A stretch of 64,000 bases of DNA, from NCBI RefSeq assembly GCF_013410215.1, contig NZ_JACCFQ010000001.1, positions 1,984,001 through 2,048,000 of the forward strand, in the 5' to 3' direction. Below are positions 56,526-64,000 of the stretch, piece by piece. How positions within the stretch are numbered: the stretch's first letter is position 1; the number at the start of each line of letters is the position of its first letter. Below the pieces are notes generated by a model. It saw nothing but the letters and a program-made list of their open reading frames with translations, was not told the DNA's origin and searched no databases. The translations under genes and the position numbers were made by a program. The DNA comes from Nesterenkonia sandarakina (GTDB taxonomy: Bacteria > Actinomycetota > Actinomycetes > Actinomycetales > Micrococcaceae).

Positions 56526-56663
56526 TCGTGCTCCGGGATCGGCGAAAGTCCGAACCGGCGGTCATAGTCCGCGACCCAGGTCACGCCAGCACGCTGCGCG
56601 GGAACTGGTTGAACCGGTGGAATTCCGGTACCGACAGTCACAGTCTGGATGGGAGAAGCACGA
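56526..56663 (+). promoter_or_regulatory. FMN riboswitch (RFN element)
   Basis: The conserved RFN blocks are all present in order: GGGATCGGCGAAAGTCC, ACCGGCGGTCATAGTCCGCG, a variable arm (CTGGTTGAACCGGTGGAATTCCGG), then CCGACAGTCACAGTCTGGAT and GGGAGAAGCACGA. The closing helix pairs TCGTGCT (56526-56532) with AGCACGA (56657-56663). FMN binding would shut down the operon ribD to ribH. No intrinsic terminator is obvious between the element and ribD, so control at translation initiation or by Rho is more likely. Confidence 0.95.
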
Positions 56664-56776
56664 GAGTCCGCGGGAAAGTGTCTGAGAATCGCTCAGGCGG
56701 CCCTGCGGCCTCGACCGACGCCACGACGGCGTCGGCCTCCCCGGAGTGCGCCGACACGCTGGGGAAGGATGACGCG

Positions 56777-57853
56777 GTGCAGGACGAAGCCTTGATGCAG
56801 CAGGCGCTGGACGCCGCGATTCTCGGCGTCCGGGGCGCGAACCCCCTGGTCGGGGCGATGCTGGTCTCTGAAGCAGGGGACGTGCTCAGCATCGGGCACC
56901 ACCGCGGGGCCGGCACCCACCACGCCGAGCGCGACGCGCTGGAACGTTTCCGCCGTGACCATCCCGGCGGATCCGACCTGGGCACCGCCACGCTGTACTC
57001 CACGCTGGAACCGTGCCGTCACCAGGGCCGGCAGCCCGCCTGCACCGAGCTGATCATCGACGCCGGCGTGGGCCGGGTGGTCCACGGCGCCTCTGACCCC
57101 TCCAGCAACGGCGGGGGAGCCGAGGTGCTGCGGCGCGCCGGGATCGACGTCGTCTCCGGAGTGCTGGCCCAGCAGTGCCAGGCGCTGAACCACCGCTGGG
57201 TCACCGCCGCGAACCAGTCCCGCCCCTTCGTCACTGCCCACCTGGCACAGACCATGGATGGGCGGATCGCGGCAGAGGACGGCACCAGTCAATGGATCAC
57301 CTCCAAGGCGGCGCGTGATCATACCCACCAGGTGCGCAGCCGGGCCGACGCGATCCTGGTCGGCACCAACACGGTCGCGGTGGACGACCCGCGGCTCACC
57401 GCACGCACCCCCTCCGGGGAGCTCAGCCTCCGCCAGCCGCTGCGCGTGGTCATGGGGATGACCCCGGTGCGCCCCGGGCTGCAGCTCACTCAGGGCCTGC
57501 CCGAGGGAGACGGCTGGGTGCAGCTGCGCACCCGAGACCCGCTGACCGCGCTGCAGGAGCTGGCGCAGACCACCCACGGCGGCTACCCGGTCAAACACGT
57601 CCTGGTCGAAGGCGGGCAGAGCGTGCTCTCGGCCTTCTTCGCCGCCGATCTCGTCGACGAGGTCTTCGCCTACCAGGCGCCGCTGCTGCTCGGCACGGGT
57701 CGCGGCAGCGTCGGCGACATCGGTGTGAGAACCCTGAGCGAGGCGCCCCGCTTCGCCCTTGACCCCGCTGAGGGCGGGCCGGTGCAGATCATGGACTCCG
57801 ATGTCTGTGTGCACCTGCAGCCGAAAGGAGATACATGTTCACCGGAATCGTGA
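56777..57853 (+). CDS. ribD: Bifunctional pyrimidine deaminase/reductase RibD
   Basis: This 358-residue enzyme performs the deamination and side-chain reduction steps of riboflavin synthesis. The zinc deaminase domain has THHAERDAL and STLEPCRHQGRQPACTELI. The reductase domain starts near residue 145 (PFVTAHLAQTMDGRIAAEDG) and ends with VLVEGGQSVLSAFF. I choose the GTG at 56777, which has GGGGAAGGA seven bases upstream and starts a few residues before the conserved core. A GTG at 56678, right after the riboswitch, would add 33 low-complexity residues. The end overlaps the next gene by 19 bases. Confidence 0.93.
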   Translation: MQDEALMQQALDAAILGVRGANPLVGAMLVSEAGDVLSIGHHRGAGTHHAERDALERFRRDHPGGSDLGTATLYSTLEPCRHQGRQPACTELIIDAGVGRVVHGASDPSSNGGGAEVLRRAGIDVVSGVLAQQCQALNHRWVTAANQSRPFVTAHLAQTMDGRIAAEDGTSQWITSKAARDHTHQVRSRADAILVGTNTVAVDDPRLTARTPSGELSLRQPLRVVMGMTPVRPGLQLTQGLPEGDGWVQLRTRDPLTALQELAQTTHGGYPVKHVLVEGGQSVLSAFFAADLVDEVFAYQAPLLLGTGRGSVGDIGVRTLSEAPRFALDPAEGGPVQIMDSDVCVHLQPKGDTCSPES

Positions 57854-59883
57854 CTGGATTGGGAGAGGTCCTCGAGCGTCGGCCCGATCCCGCGAAAGGT
57901 GTGGAGCGGCTGAGCTTCCAGGCACCCGGGCACACCGAAGGCCTTGGGCTCGGCGGCTCGATCGCGATCAACGGTGTCTGTGTCTCTGCGGTCGCCATCG
58001 AGGAAGAACGGATCAGCGTGGAGCTGATCCAGGAGACCCTCTCACGCACGGCACTGGGGGAGCTGAAGGTGGGGGACCCGCTGAACCTCGAGCGATGCCT
58101 GCCCTCCGGTGCCCGGTTGGACGGGCATGTGGTCCAGGGGCATGTGGACGGGCTCGCACAGCTGACCGAGGCGGATCTCCGGGACGGCCGGCACCGTTTC
58201 GCGGTGAGTCCGGAACTGGCGCCCTACATCGCGGAGAAGGGCTCCATCGCCATCAACGGGGTCTCGCTGACCATCAGCGCGGTCTCCGCGCCCGGCTCCA
58301 GCAAGGCCTGGTTCGAGGTCGGTCTGATCCCGACCACCCTGGCAGAGACCACGCTGGGCAGCACCGAGGTCGGGGCGAAGGTCAACATCGAGGTGGATGT
58401 GCTCGCGAAGTACGCCCGCCGGATGCTGCAGTTCCAGGAGCACTCGCGCGCTGACCAGGCAGCAGATGTGGCGGCCCCGGCGAATGTGGCGCCCTCGGTG
58501 ACCGAGGAGCACCCGGTGACCGAGGAGTACTCGGCGGCCCCGCAGCCCGAGTCCGTGCCGGCCGTGCCGCAGCCGGACACGCCGGCCCCGATGCTGGACC
58601 GGATCGACGTCGCGCTCAACGAGCTCGCGGCAGGCCGACCGGTGATCGTCGTCGACGACGCCGACCGGGAGAACGAAGGTGACATCATCTTCCCCGCGGC
58701 GCTGGCCACGCAGGAGCTGATGGCGCTGACGGTGCGCCACACCTCCGGGGTGATCTGCACGCCGATGACCCCCGAGCGAGCAGAGCATCTGGGGCTGCCC
58801 CCGATGGTGATCGACAACGAGGACCCCAAGGGCACCGCGTACACGATCAGCTGCGACGCGGCCACCGGTGTGAGCACCGGGATCAGCGCCGCAGACCGGG
58901 CGCTGACCGTGCGGGTGCTCGCGGACTCTGCCAGCACCGCGGCGGATCTGAGCCGCCCGGGCCACATCTTCCCGCTGATCGCTGATCCGCGGGGAGTGCT
59001 CGGACGCGACGGTCACACCGAGGCCGCCGTGGACCTGTGCCGGCTGGCCGGGCTTCCCGAGGTCGGAGTGATCGCCGAGCTCACCCACGACGACGGACGG
59101 ATGATGCGCCTGCCCGCGCTGCGCAAGTTCGCCGACGCCCACCAGTACGCGCTGATCTCGATCGCCGACCTCATCACCTACCGCGGCGGCACCCCGAAGC
59201 CGGGCACCGCGATGGATGCGGTGGCCGCCAGCTGGGAGGCTCCCGGGGATGAGATCTCCAAGCTGGTGACCCCCGGCCCGGTGGTCACCCTGCCCACCGA
59301 TCACGGCGTCTTCGCCGCCCAGGTCTGGACCGAGCACGCCACCGGGCATGAGCACATGCTCATCTCCGCGCTCGCCCAGGCCCCCGGTGAGGGCAACGAG
59401 TCCACCGAGCGCCCGCTGATCCGGATGCACTCCGAGTGCGTCACCGGGGACGTGCTGGGCTCCCGGCGCTGCGACTGCGGCACCCAGCTGGCCTCCGCGC
59501 TGGAGTCCATCCAGCGCGACGGCGGGCACCTGCTGTACCTGCGCGGCCATGAGGGCCGCGGCATCGGCCTGGCGAACAAGATGCGCGCCTACAAGCTCCA
59601 GGAACAGGGCGCCGACACCGTGGAGGCCAATGAGATGCTCGGCCTGGCCGCGGAGCTGCGCGACTTCTCCGGCGCCGCCGCGATCCTCTACGCCGCAGGC
59701 ATCCGCCGGCTGCGGCTGATGACCAACAACCCGTTGAAGGTCCAGACCCTGCGCGCCGCGGGGCTCGACGTCGAACTCGCCCCTTCCACCGGAGTGGTGC
59801 ACGAGACCAACCGCCGATATCTGCAGACCAAGCGGGACCGGATGAACCACACCCTGGACCACCTGCAGCTCCACGAGCAGTGA
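57835..59883 (+). CDS. ribE-ribBA: Fused riboflavin synthase, DHBP synthase and GTP cyclohydrolase II
   Basis: One open frame of 682 residues covers three enzymes. Residues 1-200 are riboflavin synthase alpha (MFTGIVTGLGEV, LNLERCLPSGARLDGHVVQGHVDG and a repeated second half GSIAINGVSLTIS). Residues 201-252 form a Pro/Ala/Glu/Val-rich linker. Residues 253-455 are 3,4-dihydroxy-2-butanone-4-phosphate synthase (VVDDADRENEGDIIF, TSGVICTPM, GHTEAAVDL). Residues about 480-682 are GTP cyclohydrolase II (RMHSECVTGDVLGSRRCDCG zinc Cys residues, GRGIGLANKMRAY). Other Actinobacteria usually have separate ribE and ribBA genes. No ribosome-binding site precedes the Met253 codon (58591), so a true fusion is favoured over two genes. 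Confidence 0.93.
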   Translation: MFTGIVTGLGEVLERRPDPAKGVERLSFQAPGHTEGLGLGGSIAINGVCVSAVAIEEERISVELIQETLSRTALGELKVGDPLNLERCLPSGARLDGHVVQGHVDGLAQLTEADLRDGRHRFAVSPELAPYIAEKGSIAINGVSLTISAVSAPGSSKAWFEVGLIPTTLAETTLGSTEVGAKVNIEVDVLAKYARRMLQFQEHSRADQAADVAAPANVAPSVTEEHPVTEEYSAAPQPESVPAVPQPDTPAPMLDRIDVALNELAAGRPVIVVDDADRENEGDIIFPAALATQELMALTVRHTSGVICTPMTPERAEHLGLPPMVIDNEDPKGTAYTISCDAATGVSTGISAADRALTVRVLADSASTAADLSRPGHIFPLIADPRGVLGRDGHTEAAVDLCRLAGLPEVGVIAELTHDDGRMMRLPALRKFADAHQYALISIADLITYRGGTPKPGTAMDAVAASWEAPGDEISKLVTPGPVVTLPTDHGVFAAQVWTEHATGHEHMLISALAQAPGEGNESTERPLIRMHSECVTGDVLGSRRCDCGTQLASALESIQRDGGHLLYLRGHEGRGIGLANKMRAYKLQEQGADTVEANEMLGLAAELRDFSGAAAILYAAGIRRLRLMTNNPLKVQTLRAAGLDVELAPSTGVVHETNRRYLQTKRDRMNHTLDHLQLHEQ

Positions 59884-59884
59884 G

Positions 59885-59984
59885 CCTGAAGACATCCGCC
59901 GGACTAGCGCGACCCTGAAGACACCGGCCGCATGATGACACTGGCCGGATGATGACACTGATCACACCCAGAACCCTGACGACA
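59885..59984. repeat. Degenerate short repeats between ribBA and ribH
   Basis: The octamer TGANGACA occurs five times in the same orientation (59887, 59916, 59933, 59950, 59977), mostly extended as CTGANGACACnGnCCG. The middle three are exactly 17 bp apart. The 127-bp gap contains no gene. Confidence 0.65.
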
Positions 59985-60010
59985 CCGATGAGCACAGCAG
60001 AGGAGACCGC

Positions 60011-60511
60011 ATGAGCGGCACCGGAACACCCCAGATCGAGACCGCCGAGTTGGAGGCGCTGCGCGCCGCAGCCGCCGAGCAGAACCTGCGCGTCGCCGTC
60101 GTCGCCTCCCGCTGGCACCAGGTGGTGATGGACGGGCTGATCGCCGGTGCCCACCGGTTCTGCGCCGAGATCGGTCTGCAGCAGGTCACCGTGATCCGCG
60201 CCCCGGGATCCTTCGAGCTTCCGGTGATCGCCTCGCACGCGGCGAAGAGCTTCGACGTCGTGGTCGCCCTGGGGGTCGTGATCCGCGGCGGGACCCCGCA
60301 TTTCGACTACGTCTGCTCCGCAGCCACCGACGGACTGGGACAGGTGGCGCTGAGCACCGGAACCCCGGTCGGCTTCGGACTGCTCACCTGCGACGACGAG
60401 GCGCAGGCGCTGGATAGGGCCGGCCTGCAGGGCTCCAAGGAGGACAAGGGCTTCGAAGCGGCACATGCCGCCGTCTCCGCCGCCGTGGAGATCGCCGCGC
60501 TGAACCGGTGA
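60011..60511 (+). CDS. ribH: 6,7-dimethyl-8-ribityllumazine synthase
   Basis: This 166-residue enzyme joins the pyrimidine from RibD and DHBP from RibB to make lumazine, the substrate of riboflavin synthase. [46 protein letters not shown] and [14 protein letters not shown] are typical. The catalytic His is in PHFDYV. GAGGAG lies about six bases before the ATG. It closes the riboflavin operon, and its last codons overlap the hisE promoter. Confidence 0.94.
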   Translation: MSGTGTPQIETAELEALRAAAAEQNLRVAVVASRWHQVVMDGLIAGAHRFCAEIGLQQVTVIRAPGSFELPVIASHAAKSFDVVVALGVVIRGGTPHFDYVCSAATDGLGQVALSTGTPVGFGLLTCDDEAQALDRAGLQGSKEDKGFEAAHAAVSAAVEIAALNR

Positions 60512-60513
60512 GA

Positions 60514-60519
60514 TACCCT
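60514..60519 (+). promoter_or_regulatory. -10 box for leaderless hisE
   Basis: TACCCT begins three bases after the ribH stop and is followed by GAAGCG and GTG at 60526. The 16-base string TACCCTGAAGCGGTGA is the same as at the pknL start. Confidence 0.6.
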
Positions 60520-60525
60520 GAAGCG

Positions 60526-60789
60526 GTGAAAACCTTCGACCAGCTCTACGCCGAACTTGCCCGGAAGGCCGAGACCCGTCCGGAGGGATCGGGCACCGTC
60601 GCCGCCCTAGATGCCGGGGTGCATCAGATCGGGAAGAAGATCGTCGAGGAGGCCGCCGAAGTCTGGATGGCGGCCGAGTATCAGAGCGATGAAGAGACCG
60701 CTGAGGAGATCTCCCAGCTGCTCTACCATCTGCAGGTCATGATGATCGCCAGGGGCATCGATCCCGAGGACGTCTACAAGTACCTGTAG
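60526..60789 (+). CDS. hisE: Phosphoribosyl-ATP diphosphatase
   Basis: This 87-residue enzyme performs the second step of histidine synthesis, removing diphosphate from phosphoribosyl-ATP. [10 protein letters not shown] starts the family core, and [18 protein letters not shown] and [15 protein letters not shown] carry the MazG-type acidic metal-binding residues. I place the start at the GTG at 60526 because of the leaderless -10 spacing. A GTG at 60508 overlapping the ribH stop would add six residues and is the alternative. It is next to hisG, as in mycobacteria. Confidence 0.92.
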   Translation: MKTFDQLYAELARKAETRPEGSGTVAALDAGVHQIGKKIVEEAAEVWMAAEYQSDEETAEEISQLLYHLQVMMIARGIDPEDVYKYL

Positions 60790-60848
60790 AACCTTCGGGC
60801 GAGTTCACCGACACCGCACCCACCTGCACACGAAAAGACGAGATCCCT

Positions 60849-61700
60849 ATGCTGCGCATTGCTGTTCCGAACAAGGGCGCCCTCTCCGAGGCCGCCATGG
60901 AGATGCTCTCCGAGGCTGGCTACGTCCAGCGCCGCGACCGGCGCGAACTGGTCATGCTCGATGAGGAGAACGGGGTGGAGTTCTTCTACCTGCGTCCCCG
61001 CGACATCGCCGTCTACGTCGGCGCCGGCACCCTCGACGTCGGCCTCACCGGCCGCGACCTCTTCCAGGACGCCCGGGTGGATCACGGGGCAGAAGAGGTC
61101 CTGGGGCTGGGCTTCGGCAAGTCCACCTTCCGCCTGGCAGGACCCGCCGGGCGCTTCACCAGCGCCGCCGACCTCGCCGGCACCCGGGTGGCCACCAGCT
61201 ACGACGGGCTGCTGGCGCAGTGGTTCCAGGACCAGGGCGTCCCCGACGTCGAGGTGGTCCACCTCGACGGCGCCGTGGAGACCGCCGTCCGGCTGGGCGT
61301 GGCCGACGCCATCGCCGACGTCGTGGAGACCGGCAACACGCTCAAGGCCGCCGGGATGGAGACCTTCGGCGAGCCGATCATGACCTCCGAGGCGATTCTG
61401 ATCTCCGGCCGCGGACAGCACCCCGAGGGCCTGGACCGGCTGATCCGCCGCCTGCAGGGCGTGCTGGTGGCCGCGCAGTACGTGATGATGGACTACGACG
61501 TGCACCGGGATCTGCTCACCCAGGCCGCCGCGATCACCCCCGGGCTGGAGTCCCCGACCATCTCCCCGCTGGCGGATGAGAACTGGGTCGCGGTGCGCTC
61601 CATGGTGCCGGCGAAGAAGACCAACCAGCTGATGGATCAGCTCTACGACTTGGGCGCCCGCGCGATCCTGGTCTCATCCATCCACGCCTGCCGGATCTGA
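60849..61700 (+). CDS. hisG: ATP phosphoribosyltransferase (long form)
   Basis: This 283-residue enzyme starts histidine synthesis by joining ATP and PRPP. The length and the C-terminal ACT-like domain (about 210-283) mark the long, self-sufficient form that is inhibited by histidine and needs no His[29 protein letters not shown] and the PRPP-binding region [18 protein letters not shown] are visible. It starts 59 bases after hisE with no clear separate promoter. Confidence 0.95.
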   Translation: MLRIAVPNKGALSEAAMEMLSEAGYVQRRDRRELVMLDEENGVEFFYLRPRDIAVYVGAGTLDVGLTGRDLFQDARVDHGAEEVLGLGFGKSTFRLAGPAGRFTSAADLAGTRVATSYDGLLAQWFQDQGVPDVEVVHLDGAVETAVRLGVADAIADVVETGNTLKAAGMETFGEPIMTSEAILISGRGQHPEGLDRLIRRLQGVLVAAQYVMMDYDVHRDLLTQAAAITPGLESPTISPLADENWVAVRSMVPAKKTNQLMDQLYDLGARAILVSSIHACRI

Positions 61701-61714
61701 GCGCGAGGCAGCCG

Positions 61715-62479
61715 ATGACACTTGCAGTCCGAGTCATCCCCTGTCTCGACGTCGACGCCGGTCGGGTGGTCAAGGGGGTCAACTTCGAGAACCTCCGCGA
61801 CGCCGGAGACCCGGTGGAGCTGGCGCACCGCTACAACCGGGCCGGCGCCGATGAGCTGACCTTCCTCGACGTCACCGCCTCCTCGGCGGACCGGGAGACC
61901 ACCTATGACGTGGTCACCCGCACGGCCGAGGAGGTCTTCATCCCGCTGACCGTGGGCGGGGGAGTCCGCTCGCCGAAGGATGTGGACCGGCTGCTGCGCA
62001 CCGGGGCGGACAAGGTCTCGATCAACACCGCGGCGGTCTCCCGCCCCGAGGTGATCGACGAGATCGTCGGACGCTTCGGCAACCAGGTCCTGGTGCTCTC
62101 CCTGGACGCCCGGCGCAGCGACGCCACGGAGTCCGGCTTCGAGGTCACCACCCACGGCGGCCGCACCGGCACCGGGATCGACGCGCTGAACTGGTGCCGC
62201 GAAGCCGCCCAGCGCGGGGTCGGGGAGATCCTGCTGAACTCCATCGACGCCGACGGCACCCGCGACGGCTTCGACACCGAGATGATCTCCGCGGTGCGTG
62301 CAGTGACCCGGGTCCCGCTGATCGCCTCCGGCGGTGCCGGGGTCCCGGCCCACTTCCCGCCCGCGATCGCCGCCGGCGCCGACGCGGTCCTGGCCGCCTC
62401 GATGTTCCACTTCGGCCCCGATGACATGATCGCCCAGGTCAAAGACGCCATACGATCCGCCGGACACCCGGTGAGATGA
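61715..62479 (+). CDS. hisF: Imidazole glycerol phosphate synthase, cyclase subunit
   Basis: This 254-residue (beta-alpha)8 barrel works with glutaminase HisH, not in the window, to form imidazole glycerol phosphate. [19 protein letters not shown] holds the first catalytic Asp, LTVGGGVRS and [12 protein letters not shown] the phosphate-binding loops, and [13 protein letters not shown] the second catalytic Asp. GAGG lies about ten bases before the ATG, 14 bases after the hisG stop. Confidence 0.95.
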   Translation: MTLAVRVIPCLDVDAGRVVKGVNFENLRDAGDPVELAHRYNRAGADELTFLDVTASSADRETTYDVVTRTAEEVFIPLTVGGGVRSPKDVDRLLRTGADKVSINTAAVSRPEVIDEIVGRFGNQVLVLSLDARRSDATESGFEVTTHGGRTGTGIDALNWCREAAQRGVGEILLNSIDADGTRDGFDTEMISAVRAVTRVPLIASGGAGVPAHFPPAIAAGADAVLAASMFHFGPDDMIAQVKDAIRSAGHPVR

Positions 62480-62486
62480 GGTCCGC

Positions 62487-62852
62487 ATGAGCAGCGCAGA
62501 AACCCCCACGCCGGAGCTCCCGCAGCCGGCCCGAGACGCCGTGCGCTTCAACGCCGAGGGTCTGGTCCCGGTGATCACCCAGGACGCAGCGACCTCCGAG
62601 GTGCTCATGCTGGCCTGGATGAACGCCGAGGCGCTGAGCATCACCCTGGCCACCGGCGACGGGGTGTACTACTCCCGGTCCCGCCAGGAGCTCTGGCGCA
62701 AGGGGGCCACCTCGGGCAACGTCCAGCGGGTGGTCTCGCTGGCGCTGGACTGCGACGGGGACACGGTGCTGATGCGGGTCGATCAGTCCGGGCCCGCCTG
62801 CCACACCGGCACCACCACCTGCTTCACCGGACGGGAGATCACCCATGCATGA
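62487..62852 (+). CDS. hisI: Phosphoribosyl-AMP cyclohydrolase
   Basis: This 121-residue zinc enzyme opens the purine ring of phosphoribosyl-AMP, the step after His[47 protein letters not shown] and the metal-binding [22 protein letters not shown] are diagnostic. It is the single-domain form, consistent with a separate hisE gene in this window. It begins seven bases after hisF and its last codons overlap trpE by eight bases. Confidence 0.95.
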   Translation: MSSAETPTPELPQPARDAVRFNAEGLVPVITQDAATSEVLMLAWMNAEALSITLATGDGVYYSRSRQELWRKGATSGNVQRVVSLALDCDGDTVLMRVDQSGPACHTGTTTCFTGREITHA

Positions 62853-64000
62853 CCTCGGCACCGTGGTCCCCGGAGGTGAGGAGTTCCTCCAGCTGGCCCA
62901 GGACCACCGGGTCATCCCGGTGACCATGACGCTGCTGGCCGACTCCCACACCCCGCTGAGCATCTACCGCGCACTGGCCACCGATGAATTCGGGGCCGCG
63001 CGCCCGGGCACCTTCCTGATGGAATCCGCCGCCCCCGGGGCCGCCTGGTCCCGACACTCCTTCATCGGGGTGCGCACCTCCGCGACGCTCAGCGAGAAGG
63101 ACGGCGCCGCCCACTGGATCGGTGAGCCCCCGGTCGGCACGCCGCGCCAGGGAACCACCGCCGCGGTGCTGCGAGACACCCTGGAGTTCCTCTCCAGCAC
63201 CGCCACCGGAGCAGCCCGGCGCACAGCCGGGCGCCCCTTCATCGAGGAGCTGCCGCACCTGACCTCCGGGCTGGTCGGCTACGCCGGCTGGGACGTCATC
63301 CGCCACTGGGAGAAGCTGCCGCACCCTCCGGTCGATGATCTCCAGGTCCCGGAGATGGCGATGAACCTGGTCTCGGACCTCGCTGTGCACGACAACCGCG
63401 ACGGCACCGTCACCCTGGTGGCCAACGCGATCAACTTCGACGGCCAGGACACCGGCGCCGAGCGCGCCTACACCGACGCCGTCGCCCGGCTGCACCAGAT
63501 GAGCGCCCAGCTCGCCGAGCCGGTCGCCCCGGTGGTCTCCACCGCCCAGCCGGACTGGGGCGCCGCGGTGCAGCAGGACCTCACCGACCGGGTGGTCCAC
63601 GCCTGGGACCAGAACGAGTACCTGGCCACCCTGGGCAAGGCCAAGCAGGCCATCATCGACGGCGAGGTCTTCCAGATCGTGGTCTCCCGCCGGTTCGAGG
63701 TCGAGACCGAGGTCGACGCCCTGGCGGTCTACCGGATGCTGCGGCTGCTGAACCCCAGCCCGTACATGTACCTGATGCACTTCGAGACCCCGGACGGTGA
63801 GCCCTACCAGCTGGTCGGCGCCTCCCCGGAGGCGCTGGTCACCGTGGAGGACACCACCGTGATCACGCACCCGATCGCCGGCACCCGCCCCCGCGGGGAC
63901 ACCCCGAAACAGGATGACGAGCTGGCGGAGGACCTGCTGGCAGATCAGAAGGAGCGCGCCGAGCACATCATGCTGGTGGACCTGGCGCGCAACGACCTGG
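62845..64000 (+). CDS. trpE: Anthranilate synthase component I, 3' truncated
   Basis: The frame runs off the right edge, so only the first 385 residues are seen. The protein makes anthranilate from chorismate for tryptophan synthesis, with a TrpG partner not seen here. [15 protein letters not shown] near residue 30 is the tryptophan feedback site, with Ser in the expected position. The chorismate-binding fold follows ([64 protein letters not shown]). The ATG at 62845 overlaps the hisI end, so it is coupled to the histidine genes. Confidence 0.95.
   Translation, partial: MHDLGTVVPGGEEFLQLAQDHRVIPVTMTLLADSHTPLSIYRALATDEFGAARPGTFLMESAAPGAAWSRHSFIGVRTSATLSEKDGAAHWIGEPPVGTPRQGTTAAVLRDTLEFLSSTATGAARRTAGRPFIEELPHLTSGLVGYAGWDVIRHWEKLPHPPVDDLQVPEMAMNLVSDLAVHDNRDGTVTLVANAINFDGQDTGAERAYTDAVARLHQMSAQLAEPVAPVVSTAQPDWGAAVQQDLTDRVVHAWDQNEYLATLGKAKQAIIDGEVFQIVVSRRFEVETEVDALAVYRMLRLLNPSPYMYLMHFETPDGEPYQLVGASPEALVTVEDTTVITHPIAGTRPRGDTPKQDDELAEDLLADQKERAEHIMLVDLARNDL

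Noticed and set aside
58591-59883. Separate ribBA gene starting at the Met253 codon
   Set aside because: No ribosome-binding site or promoter-like sequence precedes it, and the frame is continuous through the linker.
58042-59958. A 638-codon open frame antisense to the fused riboflavin gene
   Set aside because: Shadow of the sense gene. No motifs, and composition typical of antisense frames at this GC content.

Overview
The window is 64 kb of chromosome from a high-GC Gram-positive bacterium. The gene order and protein families point to the Actinobacteria, order Micrococcales, and most likely a Micrococcaceae-type organism. The evidence is the dcw cluster without ftsA, followed by pgeF, yggS, sepF, yggT and divIVA; the class II DAHP synthase next to a PknL-like kinase and a polyprenyl synthase; GuaB1; DUF3040; and many leaderless start codons. 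Genus is not established. Both edges cut genes: guaB1 on the left and trpE on the right. I see no prophage, transposase, plasmid function, CRISPR array or defence island. This is mostly core chromosome.

Layout. 1-5.2 kb: guaB1, a zinc importer (znuACB) with a Zur-like operator, its probable repressor zur, and a HIT hydrolase. 5.3-9.5 kb: the giant helicase HrpA on the minus strand. 9.7-13.9 kb: tRNA-Leu, then lipid genes (plsC, an esterase, an acyl-CoA ligase). 14-19.8 kb: aroG, a Ser/Thr kinase, a polyprenyl synthase, DNA polymerase IV and a DUF3040 membrane protein. 20.3-41.1 kb: the cell wall and division cluster mraZ-rsmH-ftsL-ftsI-murE-murF-mraY-murD-ftsW-murG-murC-ftsQ, then ftsZ-pgeF-yggS-sepF-yggT-divIVA, which makes lipid II and assembles the septal and polar growth machinery. 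41.2-47 kb: lspA, an RluD-type pseudouridine synthase, dnaE and nrdR. 47.4-50.5 kb: an orphan large ATP-binding LuxR regulator. 50.5-55.5 kb, minus strand: rpe, rsmB, fmt, def and a probable PD-(D/E)XK nuclease. 55.8-56.4 kb: a tRNA cluster (Gly-Cys-Val-Gly). 56.5-60.5 kb: a riboflavin operon under an FMN riboswitch. 60.5-64 kb: hisE, hisG, hisF, hisI and the start of trpE.

I found no self-evident new multi-gene system. The observations that most deserve follow-up are: (i) one uninterrupted reading frame joining riboflavin synthase, DHBP synthase and GTP cyclohydrolase II; (ii) a set of promoters whose -10 box ends 6-7 bases before the start codon, including a nearly symmetric 7-bp element that appears to serve idsA and dinB in both directions; (iii) a 22-bp tandem repeat upstream of mraZ whose units carry the core of the MraZ box; (iv) six 11-residue repeats inside DivIVA; and (v) a structured, unexplained gap after nrdR.

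All calls come from reading the sequence and family knowledge. No database search or folding program was run.
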